Origin: Paenibacillus sp. J31TS4 | GTDB lineage: Bacteria; Bacillota; Bacilli; Paenibacillales; NBRC-103111 | DNA: 64,000 nucleotides | Reading direction: 5' to 3' | Assembly (NCBI RefSeq): GCF_018403265.1 | Contig: NZ_BOSI01000001.1 | Span: 124,001-188,000 of the forward strand | Part shown: in pieces, positions 44,291 to 52,669 of the stretch | Numbering within the stretch: the first letter of the stretch is position 1 | Layout of the letters: each line of letters opens with the position of its first letter | Program-made: the position numbers and the translations under genes | Notes under the pieces: model-generated | Databases searched by the model: none | What the model was told of the DNA's origin: nothing | Seen by the model: the letters and a program-made list of their open reading frames with translations, nothing else

Positions 44291-44868
44291 ATCTGGCCAA
44301 CAAAATTACGCTAGCCCGCATCTTTCTCGTGCCGATCATCGTCTTTTTTCTGCTGATCCAGCTCAAATTTCCGCATATCCGGATCGAGTCGTTCAGCATT
44401 ACCTACAACCAGATCATCGCCGTGCTGATCTTCATCATAGCCGCCAGCACGGACAGTTTGGACGGCTATATCGCCAGGAAGAGGAAGCTCGTGACCAATC
44501 TCGGCAAGCTGCTCGATCCGCTCGCCGACAAGCTGCTCGTCTCGGCCGTGCTCGTCTCGCTCGTCGAAATGGGCAAGCTGCACGCCTGGATCGCCATCGT
44601 CATCATCAGCCGCGAATTCGCGGTAACGGGGCTGCGCCAGATTGCAGCACTGCAGGGCCAGGCGCTGGCGGCGGACAAGTGGGGCAAGTGGAAGACGGCG
44701 ATCCAAATTACCGCCATTATCGCCCTTCTGCTCAACAACTTCCCGTTCACGTTCATCAACATCCCGTTCGACGAGATTGCCAGCTGGCTCGCGGCGCTCA
44801 TCACGGTCTATTCGGGCATTAACTATTTCGTGAAGAATAAGCACGTGCTCGACGTATCGAACGCTTGA
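44287..44868 (+). CDS. pgsA: CDP-diacylglycerol-glycerol-3-phosphate 3-phosphatidyltransferase
   Basis: A membrane enzyme (193 aa) that makes phosphatidylglycerophosphate from CDP-diacylglycerol and glycerol 3-phosphate. The CDP-alcohol phosphotransferase motif is complete: DG-x2-AR, then G-x3-D-x3-D across DGYIARKRK and LGKLLDPLADK, with metal-binding Asp residues. Four to six membrane segments are visible. It starts inside the rimO stop (ATGA) and is followed after 35 nt by cinA. The product feeds phosphatidylglycerol and cardiolipin synthesis downstream of CdsA (945). Confidence 0.96.
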   Translation: MNLANKITLARIFLVPIIVFFLLIQLKFPHIRIESFSITYNQIIAVLIFIIAASTDSLDGYIARKRKLVTNLGKLLDPLADKLLVSAVLVSLVEMGKLHAWIAIVIISREFAVTGLRQIAALQGQALAADKWGKWKTAIQITAIIALLLNNFPFTFINIPFDEIASWLAALITVYSGINYFVKNKHVLDVSNA

Positions 44869-44903
44869 ATGCAGCATATTCGGAAGAATGAGGAGGCACT
44901 CCG

Positions 44904-46160
44904 GTGAAAGCGGAAATCATCGCGGTAGGGACCGAGCTGCTGCTTGGCCAGATTGTCAACACGAACGCCCAGTTTCTCGCAGGGCAATGCGCGGCGATGG
45001 GCGTGCATGTCTATTTTCAGACGGTCGTGGGCGACAATGCCGAGCGGCTGACGCAATCGCTTGAGATCGCCCGGGGGCGGGCCGACGTCGTCATCTGTAC
45101 GGGCGGTCTTGGACCGACACAGGATGATATGACGAAGGATGTGCTGGCTGCCTATACGGGAAGGGGGCTCGTCATGCACGAGCCTTCGCTTGCCTACATG
45201 ACGTCGCTCTTCCAGTCGCGGGGAACGCCAATGGTAGAGAGCAACAAACGGCAGGCGCTCATGCTCGAAGGAAGCGATCCGCTGCCGAACGATACCGGGC
45301 TTGCCGTCGGGGTAGCGCTGACGCACGAGGGAACGCATTATCTGCTGCTCCCAGGTCCCCCTAAAGAGATGAAGCCGATGTTCGAGCGATACGGCAGTCA
45401 GTGGCTGGCGTCCCAAATGGGCAGCGGCGGCCGGCTCTATTCGCGGATGCTCAAGTTCGCTGGCATCGGCGAATCCGCGCTCGAGGCCAAGCTGCTCGAT
45501 CTGATCGAGGGGCAGAACGATCCGACGATCGCTCCGTACGCCAAGGAAGGCGAGGTGACGATCCGCCTCACGACCCAGGCGAACGACAAGCAGGAAGCGG
45601 ACGGCAAGCTCGATCCGACTCAGCAGGAAATCGCCTCGAGACTCGGGGAGTATCTTTATGCGGACGAGGAGATTCCGATCGAGCAGACCATCTACCGGCT
45701 GCTGAAGGAGCGGGGAGAGACTCTTGCATTCGCGGAGAGCTGTACGGGCGGCCTGCTGAGCGATCTGCTCACGAACGTGCCGGACAGCTCGAGCGTGCTG
45801 GCCGGAGGAATCGTCTCGTATACGAATGCCGTGAAGCACGCCATGCTGGGCGTGCCGATGGAGCTGCTGGAGGGCGAGGACGCTCCGGGGGCGGTCAGCG
45901 AGGAGACGGCCCGTGCGATGGCGGAGGGGGTCCTCTCGCGGCTCGGCACCGATTATGGTGTGTCCGTCACAGGCGTGGCCGGTCCCTCGCCCTCGGAGGG
46001 CAAGCCGGTCGGCCTCGTCTACCTTGGACTCGCCCAGCGCGGCCGGGAGACTGTCGTTATCAAGACGCAGCAGTGGGGCAACCGCGAATCCGTCAAGTGG
46101 AAGTCTGCCAAGGCTGCACTGTACCATCTCTGGCGGCGGCTGGCGGAACAGGCCAACTAG
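44904..46160 (+). CDS. cinA: CinA-family protein (competence/damage-inducible, NMN deamidase-type)
   Basis: A 418-aa two-domain protein. The N-terminal COG1058 domain (VGTELLLGQIVNTNAQFLA, TGGLGPTQDDMTKDVLA) has a MoaB-like fold with ADP-ribose pyrophosphatase activity in characterised relatives. The C-terminal PncC domain (AFAESCTGGLLSDLLTNV, SVTGVAGPSPSEGKPVG) has nicotinamide-mononucleotide amidase activity in characterised relatives. The GTG start follows AGGAGGC. It lies directly upstream of recA, as in many Firmicutes, but a strong terminator and a separate SOS promoter stand between them. Confidence 0.94.
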   Translation: MKAEIIAVGTELLLGQIVNTNAQFLAGQCAAMGVHVYFQTVVGDNAERLTQSLEIARGRADVVICTGGLGPTQDDMTKDVLAAYTGRGLVMHEPSLAYMTSLFQSRGTPMVESNKRQALMLEGSDPLPNDTGLAVGVALTHEGTHYLLLPGPPKEMKPMFERYGSQWLASQMGSGGRLYSRMLKFAGIGESALEAKLLDLIEGQNDPTIAPYAKEGEVTIRLTTQANDKQEADGKLDPTQQEIASRLGEYLYADEEIPIEQTIYRLLKERGETLAFAESCTGGLLSDLLTNVPDSSSVLAGGIVSYTNAVKHAMLGVPMELLEGEDAPGAVSEETARAMAEGVLSRLGTDYGVSVTGVAGPSPSEGKPVGLVYLGLAQRGRETVVIKTQQWGNRESVKWKSAKAALYHLWRRLAEQAN

Positions 46161-46219
46161 ACGGCTGTTGCCATTCTCTCGCCGTTGAGGTACAATTAAC
46201 TTATCGAATAAGCGGAAGC

Positions 46220-46257
46220 ACCGCGACAAGAGAGTTCTCTTTTGTCGCGGTTTTTTG
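46220..46257 (+). terminator. Intrinsic terminator after cinA
   Basis: ACCGCGACAA...TTGTCGCGGT stem with an inner AGAGA/TCTCT arm, then TTTTTT. Confidence 0.92.
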
Positions 46258-46289
46258 TTGCCGCTCTCTGCCGCCAGGAACAAAAAAAA

Positions 46290-46303
46290 CGAATGTATGT
46301 TCG
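46290..46303 (+). promoter_or_regulatory. LexA (DinR) SOS box upstream of recA
   Basis: CGAATGTATGTTCG matches the Gram-positive LexA operator CGAAC-N4-GTTCG at all but one position. It lies just upstream of the recA -35. Confidence 0.85.
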
Positions 46304-46312
46304 AAAAAATGC

Positions 46313-46341
46313 TTGGCAGCGTGTCCAAAAAAGGGTATCAT
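46313..46341 (+). promoter_or_regulatory. recA promoter
   Basis: TTGGCA (46313-46318), 17-bp spacer, TATCAT (46336-46341). A second TATAAT at 46347-46352 lacks a fitting -35. Confidence 0.65.
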
Positions 46342-46372
46342 AGAACTATAATCATAGAAGGAAGTGATTGGA

Positions 46373-47428
46373 TTGTCAGATCGGCGTGCAGCGTTAGAAA
46401 TGGCATTGCGTAATATAGAGAAACAATTCGGGAAAGGCTCCATCATGAAGCTTGGCGAATCCACTCATATGCAAGTGGAGACCGTCTCCAGCGGATCGCT
46501 GGCGCTCGATATCGCTCTTGGCATCGGGGGCTTTCCGAGAGGCCGCATCATCGAGGTATACGGCCCGGAATCGTCCGGTAAGACGACCGTCGCGCTCCAT
46601 GCCATTGCCGAAGTACAGAAGACCGGCGGGCAAGCGGCGTTTATCGATGCCGAGCACGCCTTGGATCCAACCTACGCGAAGAAACTGGGCATTAACATAG
46701 ACGAACTCCTGCTCTCTCAGCCAGATACCGGAGAGCAGGCGCTAGAGATCGCCGAAGCGCTCGTTCGCAGCGGCGCCGTCGACATCATCGTTATCGACTC
46801 GGTTGCGGCACTCGTTCCGAAGGCCGAGATCGAGGGGGAAATGGGCGATTCCCACGTCGGTCTGCAGGCGCGTCTCATGTCGCAGGCGCTGCGGAAGCTT
46901 TCCGGGGCGATCAACAAATCGAAGGTTATCGCCATCTTCATCAACCAGCTTCGGGAGAAGGTTGGCGTCATGTTCGGCAATCCGGAGGTTACGCCCGGCG
47001 GACGTGCGCTTAAGTTCTACTCGACAGTCCGGCTGGACGTTCGCCGCGTCGAGACGCTGAAGCAAGGCAACGACATGATCGGTAACCGGACCCGGATCAA
47101 GGTCGTCAAGAACAAGGTCGCCCCGCCGTTCAAGCAGGCGGACATCGACATCATGTACGGGGAAGGGATCTCCAAGGAAGGCAGCATCATCGATATCGGG
47201 ACGGAGATGGATATCGTAGACAAGAGCGGGGCTTGGTATTCGTTCGAGAACGAGCGTCTCGGTCAGGGACGCGAGAACGCCAAGCAATTCCTTAAGGATA
47301 ACCCGCAAATCTCCGAGACAATCGAGAAGAAGATTCGGCAATCGTGCGATCTGACGCCGAGAATTTCCGAAACGGACGATCCTGAGGATGAAGAAGATAA
47401 GGAGTTCCTCCTTTCTCTGGAACAATAA
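46373..47428 (+). CDS. recA: Recombinase RecA
   Basis: An ATP-dependent strand-exchange protein and LexA co-protease of 351 aa. Walker A GPESSGKT is at residues 64-71, followed by IDAEHALDP, the Walker B segment [10 protein letters not shown], and the L1/L2 DNA-binding loops ([35 protein letters not shown]). The TTG start at 46373 gives the family N-terminus [22 protein letters not shown]; an upstream TTG at 46364 would add three residues. It is preceded by an SOS box and promoter and followed by a terminator. Confidence 0.98.
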   Translation: MSDRRAALEMALRNIEKQFGKGSIMKLGESTHMQVETVSSGSLALDIALGIGGFPRGRIIEVYGPESSGKTTVALHAIAEVQKTGGQAAFIDAEHALDPTYAKKLGINIDELLLSQPDTGEQALEIAEALVRSGAVDIIVIDSVAALVPKAEIEGEMGDSHVGLQARLMSQALRKLSGAINKSKVIAIFINQLREKVGVMFGNPEVTPGGRALKFYSTVRLDVRRVETLKQGNDMIGNRTRIKVVKNKVAPPFKQADIDIMYGEGISKEGSIIDIGTEMDIVDKSGAWYSFENERLGQGRENAKQFLKDNPQISETIEKKIRQSCDLTPRISETDDPEDEEDKEFLLSLEQ

Positions 47429-47440
47429 GCGGAATGCCAA

Positions 47441-47473
47441 GGAAGCACCTTGTCTCAAGGTGCTTCCTTTTCG
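47441..47473 (+). terminator. Intrinsic terminator after recA
   Basis: GGAAGCACCTT-GTCTC-AAGGTGCTTCC followed by TTTTC. Confidence 0.88.
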
Positions 47474-47558
47474 TATGAAGAGCTGGAATGCTTTGGCAGC
47501 CGGATAGCACATCGGGTCAGCACATGCATAACGAAGAGCGGAAAGGAGTGGCGAGCAG

Positions 47559-48224
47559 ATGGAACAAGAGCCAACCCCCCAGATCGTCACGCTGGTCGAG
47601 CAGCAGAAACGGAACAAGCACCGGTTTAACATCCATTTGAACGGCACGTACGCCTTCTCGGTGCACGAGGACCTGCTCCTGAAGCACCGGCTGTTCAAGG
47701 GGGCGGAAGTCGAGGAGGAAGGGCTGCAGGCTATTCTCGTAGAGGATGAGAAGCATCGGGCCTATCTCGAAGCGATTCGGATGATCGGCCGGCGGCCCCA
47801 TACAGGCAAAGAGCTTAGAGAAAAGCTCAAGCAGAAGGGGTATGAGGAAGGCGTCATCTCGGTCACGATCGACAAGCTCACCGAGCAGCGGTATGTGGAT
47901 GACCGCCAATTCGCGTCCTTTTGGACGGAAAACCGAATCCATCTGCAGAAGAAGGGACGGCGCTGGGTCCAGCAGGAGCTTGCCCAGCGGGGCGTTTCCA
48001 AAGAGGAGATCCAGGAAGCGCTCTCCGATATCGATCCCGAGATGGAATATGGCCACGCTCTCGAGCTCGGACAGAAAAAGTGGAAGCAAACGAAAGGGGA
48101 AGCCAGGGAAAGACGGAACAAGACAGGGGCGTTTCTCCTTCGGAGAGGATATCCGATGGAGATCGTAAGCCGGGTTCTTCGGGAACTGGGATTGGCTCCG
48201 GACGAAGAGTGGGAGGAGAGTTAG
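47559..48224 (+). CDS. recX: Regulatory protein RecX
   Basis: A 221-aa modulator that binds RecA filaments. It consists of small three-helix repeats, visible as IRMIGRRPHTGKELREKLKQKGY, then VISVTIDKLTEQRYVDDRQFASFW and QELAQRGVSKEEIQEAL. The N-terminal extension of about 60 residues is common in Firmicutes. AAGGAGTGG precedes the ATG. It is adjacent to recA here, as in many bacteria, whereas B. subtilis has it elsewhere. A gap of about 420 nt follows before rny. Confidence 0.92.
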   Translation: MEQEPTPQIVTLVEQQKRNKHRFNIHLNGTYAFSVHEDLLLKHRLFKGAEVEEEGLQAILVEDEKHRAYLEAIRMIGRRPHTGKELREKLKQKGYEEGVISVTIDKLTEQRYVDDRQFASFWTENRIHLQKKGRRWVQQELAQRGVSKEEIQEALSDIDPEMEYGHALELGQKKWKQTKGEARERRNKTGAFLLRRGYPMEIVSRVLRELGLAPDEEWEES

Positions 48225-48641
48225 CAGGCTTCATGGGGACAAGGGCAGCCCAGATGGCTAAAAGGGTCGGTGAATGCTTCGGAAGTCGCCTCCCAAGCGG
48301 GAATCCGAGCTTCCTTAGCTTGACAAGATAATTTATAGAAAGATAAAATGATCATGTATATTTTCTTACCATTCTTTATCTGTTTCCCCAACCGATAAAG
48401 AGCGAAGAAAGTAAAACCGCCAAATTTACTTTCTTTCTGCCTAAGAAAAGTTTGAATAGTGCAAGCATTCCGCAACGGCACAATTCAATTTCGCGAATCG
48501 CAAGAAAGCTTCCTACTGCCGGAGCTTTCTTCTTTACGAAACCGCGATTCGCGAGCGGTACTACCCATGAACTGAATAATGAAATGAGACGAATTGAGTC
48601 CCAAGCTAATCCCTTGGAGAATCAACGAGGAGGTGAACAAG
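48225..48641 (+). other. Long AT-richer intergenic region before rny with several hairpins
   Basis: No gene is supported here. It holds a candidate promoter (TTGACA at 48320-48325, 18 bp, TAAAAT at 48344-48349) and three nested or successive inverted repeats. CTTTATC/GATAAAG covers 48374-48400. AAGAAAGTAAA/TTTACTTTCTT covers 48405-48435 (11 perfect bp). The largest is two-part: TCGCGAATCGC (48491-48501) with GCGATTCGCGA (48544-48554) outside, and AAGAAAGCT/AGCTTTCTT (48502-48531) inside. If the promoter is real, all three are in the rny mRNA leader. The inner stem plus TCTTT could also terminate recX transcription. Confidence 0.6.
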
Positions 48642-50186
48642 ATGGAATGGATCATCTCGGGAGTTATCGCACTCGTTGTTGGTCTTCTTCTAGGCGCAGG
48701 GATTGGCTATATGATCCGCAAATCGCTAGCTGAAGCCAAGATCAAGAGTGCGGAAGATGCTGCCGAACAGATAATCGAGAATGCAAAAAAGGAAGCGGAA
48801 GCGAAGAGGAAAGAAGCGGTCTTGGAAGCCAAGGACGATATTCATAAATTGCGCGCCGAAGCCGACAAAGACATTCGCGACCGACGCAACGAAACGCAGC
48901 GTCAGGAGCGCCGCCTGCAGCAGAAGGAAGAGACGCTGGACAAGAAGCTCGAGCAGCTCGAACGCAAGGAAGAGCAGATCGCGAGCAAGGAAAAGCGGAT
49001 CGACGAGACGCAGGCGCAGATCGACCAGATGTACAAAGATCAGGTTGCTGAGCTGGAGAGGATCTCCAATCTGACGATGGACGAAGCGAGAACCATTATT
49101 CTCACCGGAGTCGAGCAGGAGGTCCGCCACGAAACTGCCCAGTTAATCAAGGAGATCGAGCATCAGGCGAAGGAAGAAGGGGACAAGAAGGCAAGAGAGA
49201 TCATCACCCTCGCCATCCAACGCTGTGCTGCCGATCATGTAGCCGAAACGACCGTATCCGTCGTGTCACTCCCTAACGAAGAGATGAAGGGCCGGATTAT
49301 CGGCCGTGAGGGCCGCAATATCCGCGCGCTGGAGACGCTGACGGGGATCGATCTGATTATCGACGATACGCCGGAAGCCGTCATCTTGTCCGGGTTTGAC
49401 CCGATCCGAAGAGAGATTGCCCGCACCGCTCTTGAGAAGCTGGTAGCCGATGGACGCATCCATCCTGCCCGCATCGAGGAGATGGTAGAGAAATCCCGCA
49501 AGGAAGTGGATGAACGCATTCGCGAATACGGCGAGCAGGCGACCTTTGAGACCGGTGTGCATGGCCTGCACCCGGATCTGATCAAGATTCTGGGACGGTT
49601 GAAATTCCGGACGAGCTACGGACAGAACGTACTGAAGCACTCGATGGAAGTCGCCTATCTGGCTGGTCTTATGGCAGGGGAACTGGGAGAAGATGTAACT
49701 TTGGCGAAACGGGCCGGCCTGCTGCATGATATCGGCAAAGCGCTGGACCATGAAGTGGAAGGCTCCCACGTCGAAATCGGCGTAGAGCTTGCAAAAAAGT
49801 ACAAGGAACATCCGGTCGTCATCAACAGTATCGCATCCCACCACGGTGACTGCGAGGCGACTTCGGTCATTGCCATGCTGGTAGGGGCGGCAGATGCCCT
49901 GTCGGCGGCAAGGCCGGGAGCACGTCGGGAGACGCTGGAAACGTATATCAAACGACTCGAGAAGCTCGAAGAGATCTCCGAATCGTTCGAAGGCGTGGAG
50001 AAGTCTTACGCGATCCAAGCCGGACGCGAGATTCGCGTCATGGTACAGCCCGAAAAGGTCGACGATACGGAAGCATTCCGTCTCGCGCGAGACATTACGA
50101 AAAAAATCGAAAACGAACTGGATTATCCGGGTCACATCAAAGTCACGGTCATCCGCGAAACGCGGGCGGTCGAGTACGCGAAGTAA
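48642..50186 (+). CDS. rny: Ribonuclease Y
   Basis: A membrane-anchored endoribonuclease (514 aa) that initiates bulk mRNA decay. One N-terminal membrane segment (residues 3-24, [20 protein letters not shown]) leads into a long charged coiled coil (about 30-190). A KH domain follows ([20 protein letters not shown]), then an HD domain with the metal ligands in [26 protein letters not shown] directly precedes ATG 48642; an earlier in-frame ATG at 48594 would put this ribosome site inside the gene and is rejected. RicA, encoded at 57056, is a known RNase Y partner in B. subtilis. Confidence 0.97.
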   Translation: MEWIISGVIALVVGLLLGAGIGYMIRKSLAEAKIKSAEDAAEQIIENAKKEAEAKRKEAVLEAKDDIHKLRAEADKDIRDRRNETQRQERRLQQKEETLDKKLEQLERKEEQIASKEKRIDETQAQIDQMYKDQVAELERISNLTMDEARTIILTGVEQEVRHETAQLIKEIEHQAKEEGDKKAREIITLAIQRCAADHVAETTVSVVSLPNEEMKGRIIGREGRNIRALETLTGIDLIIDDTPEAVILSGFDPIRREIARTALEKLVADGRIHPARIEEMVEKSRKEVDERIREYGEQATFETGVHGLHPDLIKILGRLKFRTSYGQNVLKHSMEVAYLAGLMAGELGEDVTLAKRAGLLHDIGKALDHEVEGSHVEIGVELAKKYKEHPVVINSIASHHGDCEATSVIAMLVGAADALSAARPGARRETLETYIKRLEKLEEISESFEGVEKSYAIQAGREIRVMVQPEKVDDTEAFRLARDITKKIENELDYPGHIKVTVIRETRAVEYAK

Positions 50187-50195
50187 CCGGAATCC

Positions 50196-50228
50196 CGCAA
50201 AAAGTGGCTAAAACAGCCACTTTTTGCG
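50196..50228 (+). terminator. Intrinsic terminator after rny
   Basis: CGCAAAAAGTGGCT / AGCCACTTTTTGCG, 14 perfect pairs with a 5-nt loop; the palindromic A/T tracts could let it work on both strands. Confidence 0.88.
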
Positions 50229-50259
50229 TATAGTTTAGGGTAAGGCAGGAGGGATTACC

Positions 50260-51051
50260 ATCAGATTGGTATTTATAGGAGACATCGTTGGCTCCGTTGG
50301 CCGCAAGGCGATGAAGCTCAACATGTCGCGCATCAAACAAACTTATCGGCCGGACATCATTATTGCGAACGCGGAGAATGCCGCCGCGGGTCGAGGCATC
50401 ACGAAGCAAATCGCCCATGATTTGTTTGAGATGGGAGTCCACGGAATCACCATGGGGAATCACACATGGGACAACAAGGATATCTTCACTTTTATTGACG
50501 ATGAGCCTAGAATGGTGCGTCCCGCCAATTTCCCGGAAGGCACGCCGGGCCGGGGCATGACGACGATCAAAGCGAACGGCAAGGAGCTGGTTATCATCAA
50601 CTTGCAAGGCCGCACCTTCCTTCCGCCGCTCGATTGCCCGTTCGTCAAAGCCGACGAGCTGGTCCAGCAAAGCCGGAAGCACAAATTCGTGCTGGTCGAC
50701 TTCCATGCCGAAGCGACGTCCGAAAAGATCGCCATGGGCTGGCATCTGGACGGGCGGGTCTCGGCGGTAGTCGGAACCCACACGCATGTGCAGAGCAACG
50801 ATGAGCGGATTCTTCCGCAGGGAACAGGATACGTCACCGATGTCGGCATGGTAGGGCCGCGCGACGGCATCCTGGGCATGGAGCGCGAGGCGGTGCTTCG
50901 CAAATTCAAAACCCAGCTGCCGGTTCGGTTCGTTGTTGACGAAGGAAAATGGCATTTCCACGGTGTCTTCTTCGACCTGGACGAGGCGACAGGACGCTGC
51001 AAGCAGGTGAAGCTAATTCGGCGGGATGAAGATCAGGTTATTATGGAATAG
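50260..51051 (+). CDS. ymdB: YmdB-family metallophosphoesterase
   Basis: A 263-aa TIGR00282-family phosphodiesterase; the B. subtilis protein hydrolyses 2',3'-cAMP and influences biofilm and motility decisions. Metal-binding motifs are FIGDIVGSVGR, NAENAAAGRG, GNHTWDNKDIF, DFHAEATSEK and VVGTHTHVQ. The start is unclear: the family begins M-R-x-x-FIGD, and the matching codon here is ATC (50260), 6 nt after AGGAGGG. The first standard start is TTG 50266, two codons in, which would drop the leading two residues. I list the ATC as the family-aligned start. Confidence 0.85.
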   Translation: MRLVFIGDIVGSVGRKAMKLNMSRIKQTYRPDIIIANAENAAAGRGITKQIAHDLFEMGVHGITMGNHTWDNKDIFTFIDDEPRMVRPANFPEGTPGRGMTTIKANGKELVIINLQGRTFLPPLDCPFVKADELVQQSRKHKFVLVDFHAEATSEKIAMGWHLDGRVSAVVGTHTHVQSNDERILPQGTGYVTDVGMVGPRDGILGMEREAVLRKFKTQLPVRFVVDEGKWHFHGVFFDLDEATGRCKQVKLIRRDEDQVIME

Positions 51052-51091
51052 TCGAAACATTCCGTATCTTACAAATTTTCGACCGGAACTG

Positions 51092-51121
51092 GCAGGAATT
51101 ATTAGGAAACCTCTCGAATAA
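51092..51121 (+). promoter_or_regulatory. SigH-like promoter for spoVS
   Basis: GCAGGAATT (51092-51100) and GAATAA (51116-51121) match the sigma-H elements RnAGGAwWT and RnnGAATww with about 12 bp between. spoVS is sigma-H dependent in B. subtilis. Confidence 0.65.
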
Positions 51122-51168
51122 GATGGGTACTGGAATCCAATCCATCATTCCTGAGGAGGGTACTTTCT

Positions 51169-51429
51169 ATGGAAGTATTAAAAGTTTCAGCAAAATCCAA
51201 TCCAAATTCCGTTGCTGGTGCGTTGGCCGGTGTACTTCGTGAACGGGGAGCTGCCGAGCTTCAGGCGATTGGAGCGGGCGCGTTGAACCAGGCGATCAAA
51301 GCGGTGGCCATCGCTAGAGGGTTTGTTGCTCCTAGTGGAGTGGATTTGATTTGTGTCCCCGCCTTTACCGATATTGTGATCGATGGTGAGGATCGAACGG
51401 CGATCAAGCTGATAGTTGAGCCTCGATAA
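51169..51429 (+). CDS. spoVS: Stage V sporulation protein S
   Basis: An 86-aa Alba-fold-related protein, almost invariant in spore formers. The sequence EVLKVSAKSNPNSVAGALAG through GAGALNQAIKAVAIARGFVAP and ending AIKLIVEPR is canonical. It affects septum progression and coat or cortex assembly during sporulation; the molecular role is not settled. TGAGGAGGG precedes the ATG. It has a SigH-like promoter and a following terminator, so it is a single-gene unit. Confidence 0.97.
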   Translation: MEVLKVSAKSNPNSVAGALAGVLRERGAAELQAIGAGALNQAIKAVAIARGFVAPSGVDLICVPAFTDIVIDGEDRTAIKLIVEPR

Positions 51430-51454
51430 ATAAAGCAAGCAGTTTAGCAAAGAG

Positions 51455-51483
51455 CCTGTTTACGCTGTAGACAGGTTTTTTGC
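51455..51483 (+). terminator. Intrinsic terminator after spoVS
   Basis: CCTGTTTAC-GCT-GTAGACAGG followed by TTTTTTG. Confidence 0.85.
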
Positions 51484-51501
51484 TGCGAAATGGGGGCATG
51501 C

Positions 51502-52446
51502 ATGAAGACTATAGACAGCCATTGCGACCTGCTGTACAAGTTCTTCCTGTATCCGGACGCTTCGTTCGACCAGCCGCACCCAGATATCGATACGAGCTGT
51601 GAACGGCTCCAGAAAGCTGGCATGACGCTGCAGTTTTTTGCGATCTGGCTGCCCAGTCAGCCAAGTCTTCTGAATATCGAAACGATTCTGCGGTATATCC
51701 GTCTATTTGAAGCGAAGGTTCTGTCCCATCCGGGTATACAGGCCGTTCGGACAAGACAGGAGCTGCTGGCCACCCGGCAGTCGGGCCGCATAGGGGCTCT
51801 GCTCACGCTGGAAGGCGTGGACGGGCTGGCGGGCGAGGTGGAGCTGATCGGACTGCTGCACACGCTCGGCGTCCGCAGCGTCGGCGTCACCTGGAACCCG
51901 GCCAACTGGGCCGCCGACGGAGCGATGGAGCCGCGGAACGGCGGCTTCACGGTGAAGGGCAAGCAGCTGATCGCCGAATGCGACAGACTGGGCCTGCTGC
52001 TGGACGTCTCGCATCTGTCGGAGCGGGGGTTCTGGGAGCTGCTCGAGCTGACGGACCGGCCGTTTCTCGCTTCTCACTCCAATGCGTATGCCATATGTCC
52101 GCATCCCCGCAATCTGCGAGATTCTCAGATCCAGGCAATCGTACAGCGGGGCGGGAGAATCGGCCTCACCTTCGTCGGACCGTTCGTCCGGCCGGAGGAG
52201 CCGCAGATCCGCGATTTGCTGCGTCACATCGATCACATCGGCAGTCTTGGCGGCTCAGGTGTCCTGGGACTCGGCTCGGATTTCGACGGGATGGGGGCGG
52301 ACTGGAAGCTGCCGGGACTGGAGCATGCGGGCTGTTATCCGCAGCTGTACGAGGAGCTCCTAAAGCATTACAAGGAGTCGTTTGTGATAGGACTGTTCGG
52401 AGGCCATTGGGAGGACTACTTGCTCCGCGAGCTGCCCGAAGGTTGA
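51502..52446 (+). CDS. Membrane dipeptidase (peptidase M19 family)
   Basis: A 314-aa zinc dipeptidase of the renal-dipeptidase family. Metal ligands are visible in IDSHCDLL at the N-terminus (H-x-D), LTLEGVDGL (bridging Glu), VSHLSERGF and LASHSNA (His), and GSDFDG (Asp). ATG 51502 is preferred to ATG 51490 because the GGGGG run lies 5 nt upstream. No signal peptide or lipid anchor is visible, so it is probably cytosolic. It lies between spoVS and korA, replacing tdh-kbl of B. subtilis. It could cleave D,L- or L,L-dipeptides from wall turnover; the substrate is unknown. Confidence 0.9.
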   Translation: MKTIDSHCDLLYKFFLYPDASFDQPHPDIDTSCERLQKAGMTLQFFAIWLPSQPSLLNIETILRYIRLFEAKVLSHPGIQAVRTRQELLATRQSGRIGALLTLEGVDGLAGEVELIGLLHTLGVRSVGVTWNPANWAADGAMEPRNGGFTVKGKQLIAECDRLGLLLDVSHLSERGFWELLELTDRPFLASHSNAYAICPHPRNLRDSQIQAIVQRGGRIGLTFVGPFVRPEEPQIRDLLRHIDHIGSLGGSGVLGLGSDFDGMGADWKLPGLEHAGCYPQLYEELLKHYKESFVIGLFGGHWEDYLLRELPEG

Positions 52447-52669
52447 AGCCGGAACAGGCGGATCGTGGGCATTGCAAGCTTCCCTTGGCATTCCTCTCTC
52501 TTCGGGACCAAAGCCAGCGAAAAACTCTATGTTTCAAAATTGGGATCAGGTCTTGCATTTTCATATATGGTGACATAATATTTTTATAAACGCCAATTTC
52601 TTTTGATTCGGCATGCATTTTTACGATTCGATGTTGTAGCACAGTGATGAGCTAAAAGGAGATGTCCAG

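Noticed and set aside
48225-48641. A T-box or known riboswitch before rny
   Set aside because: No T-box sequence (TGGNACC) or recognised aptamer core is visible; only inverted repeats are.
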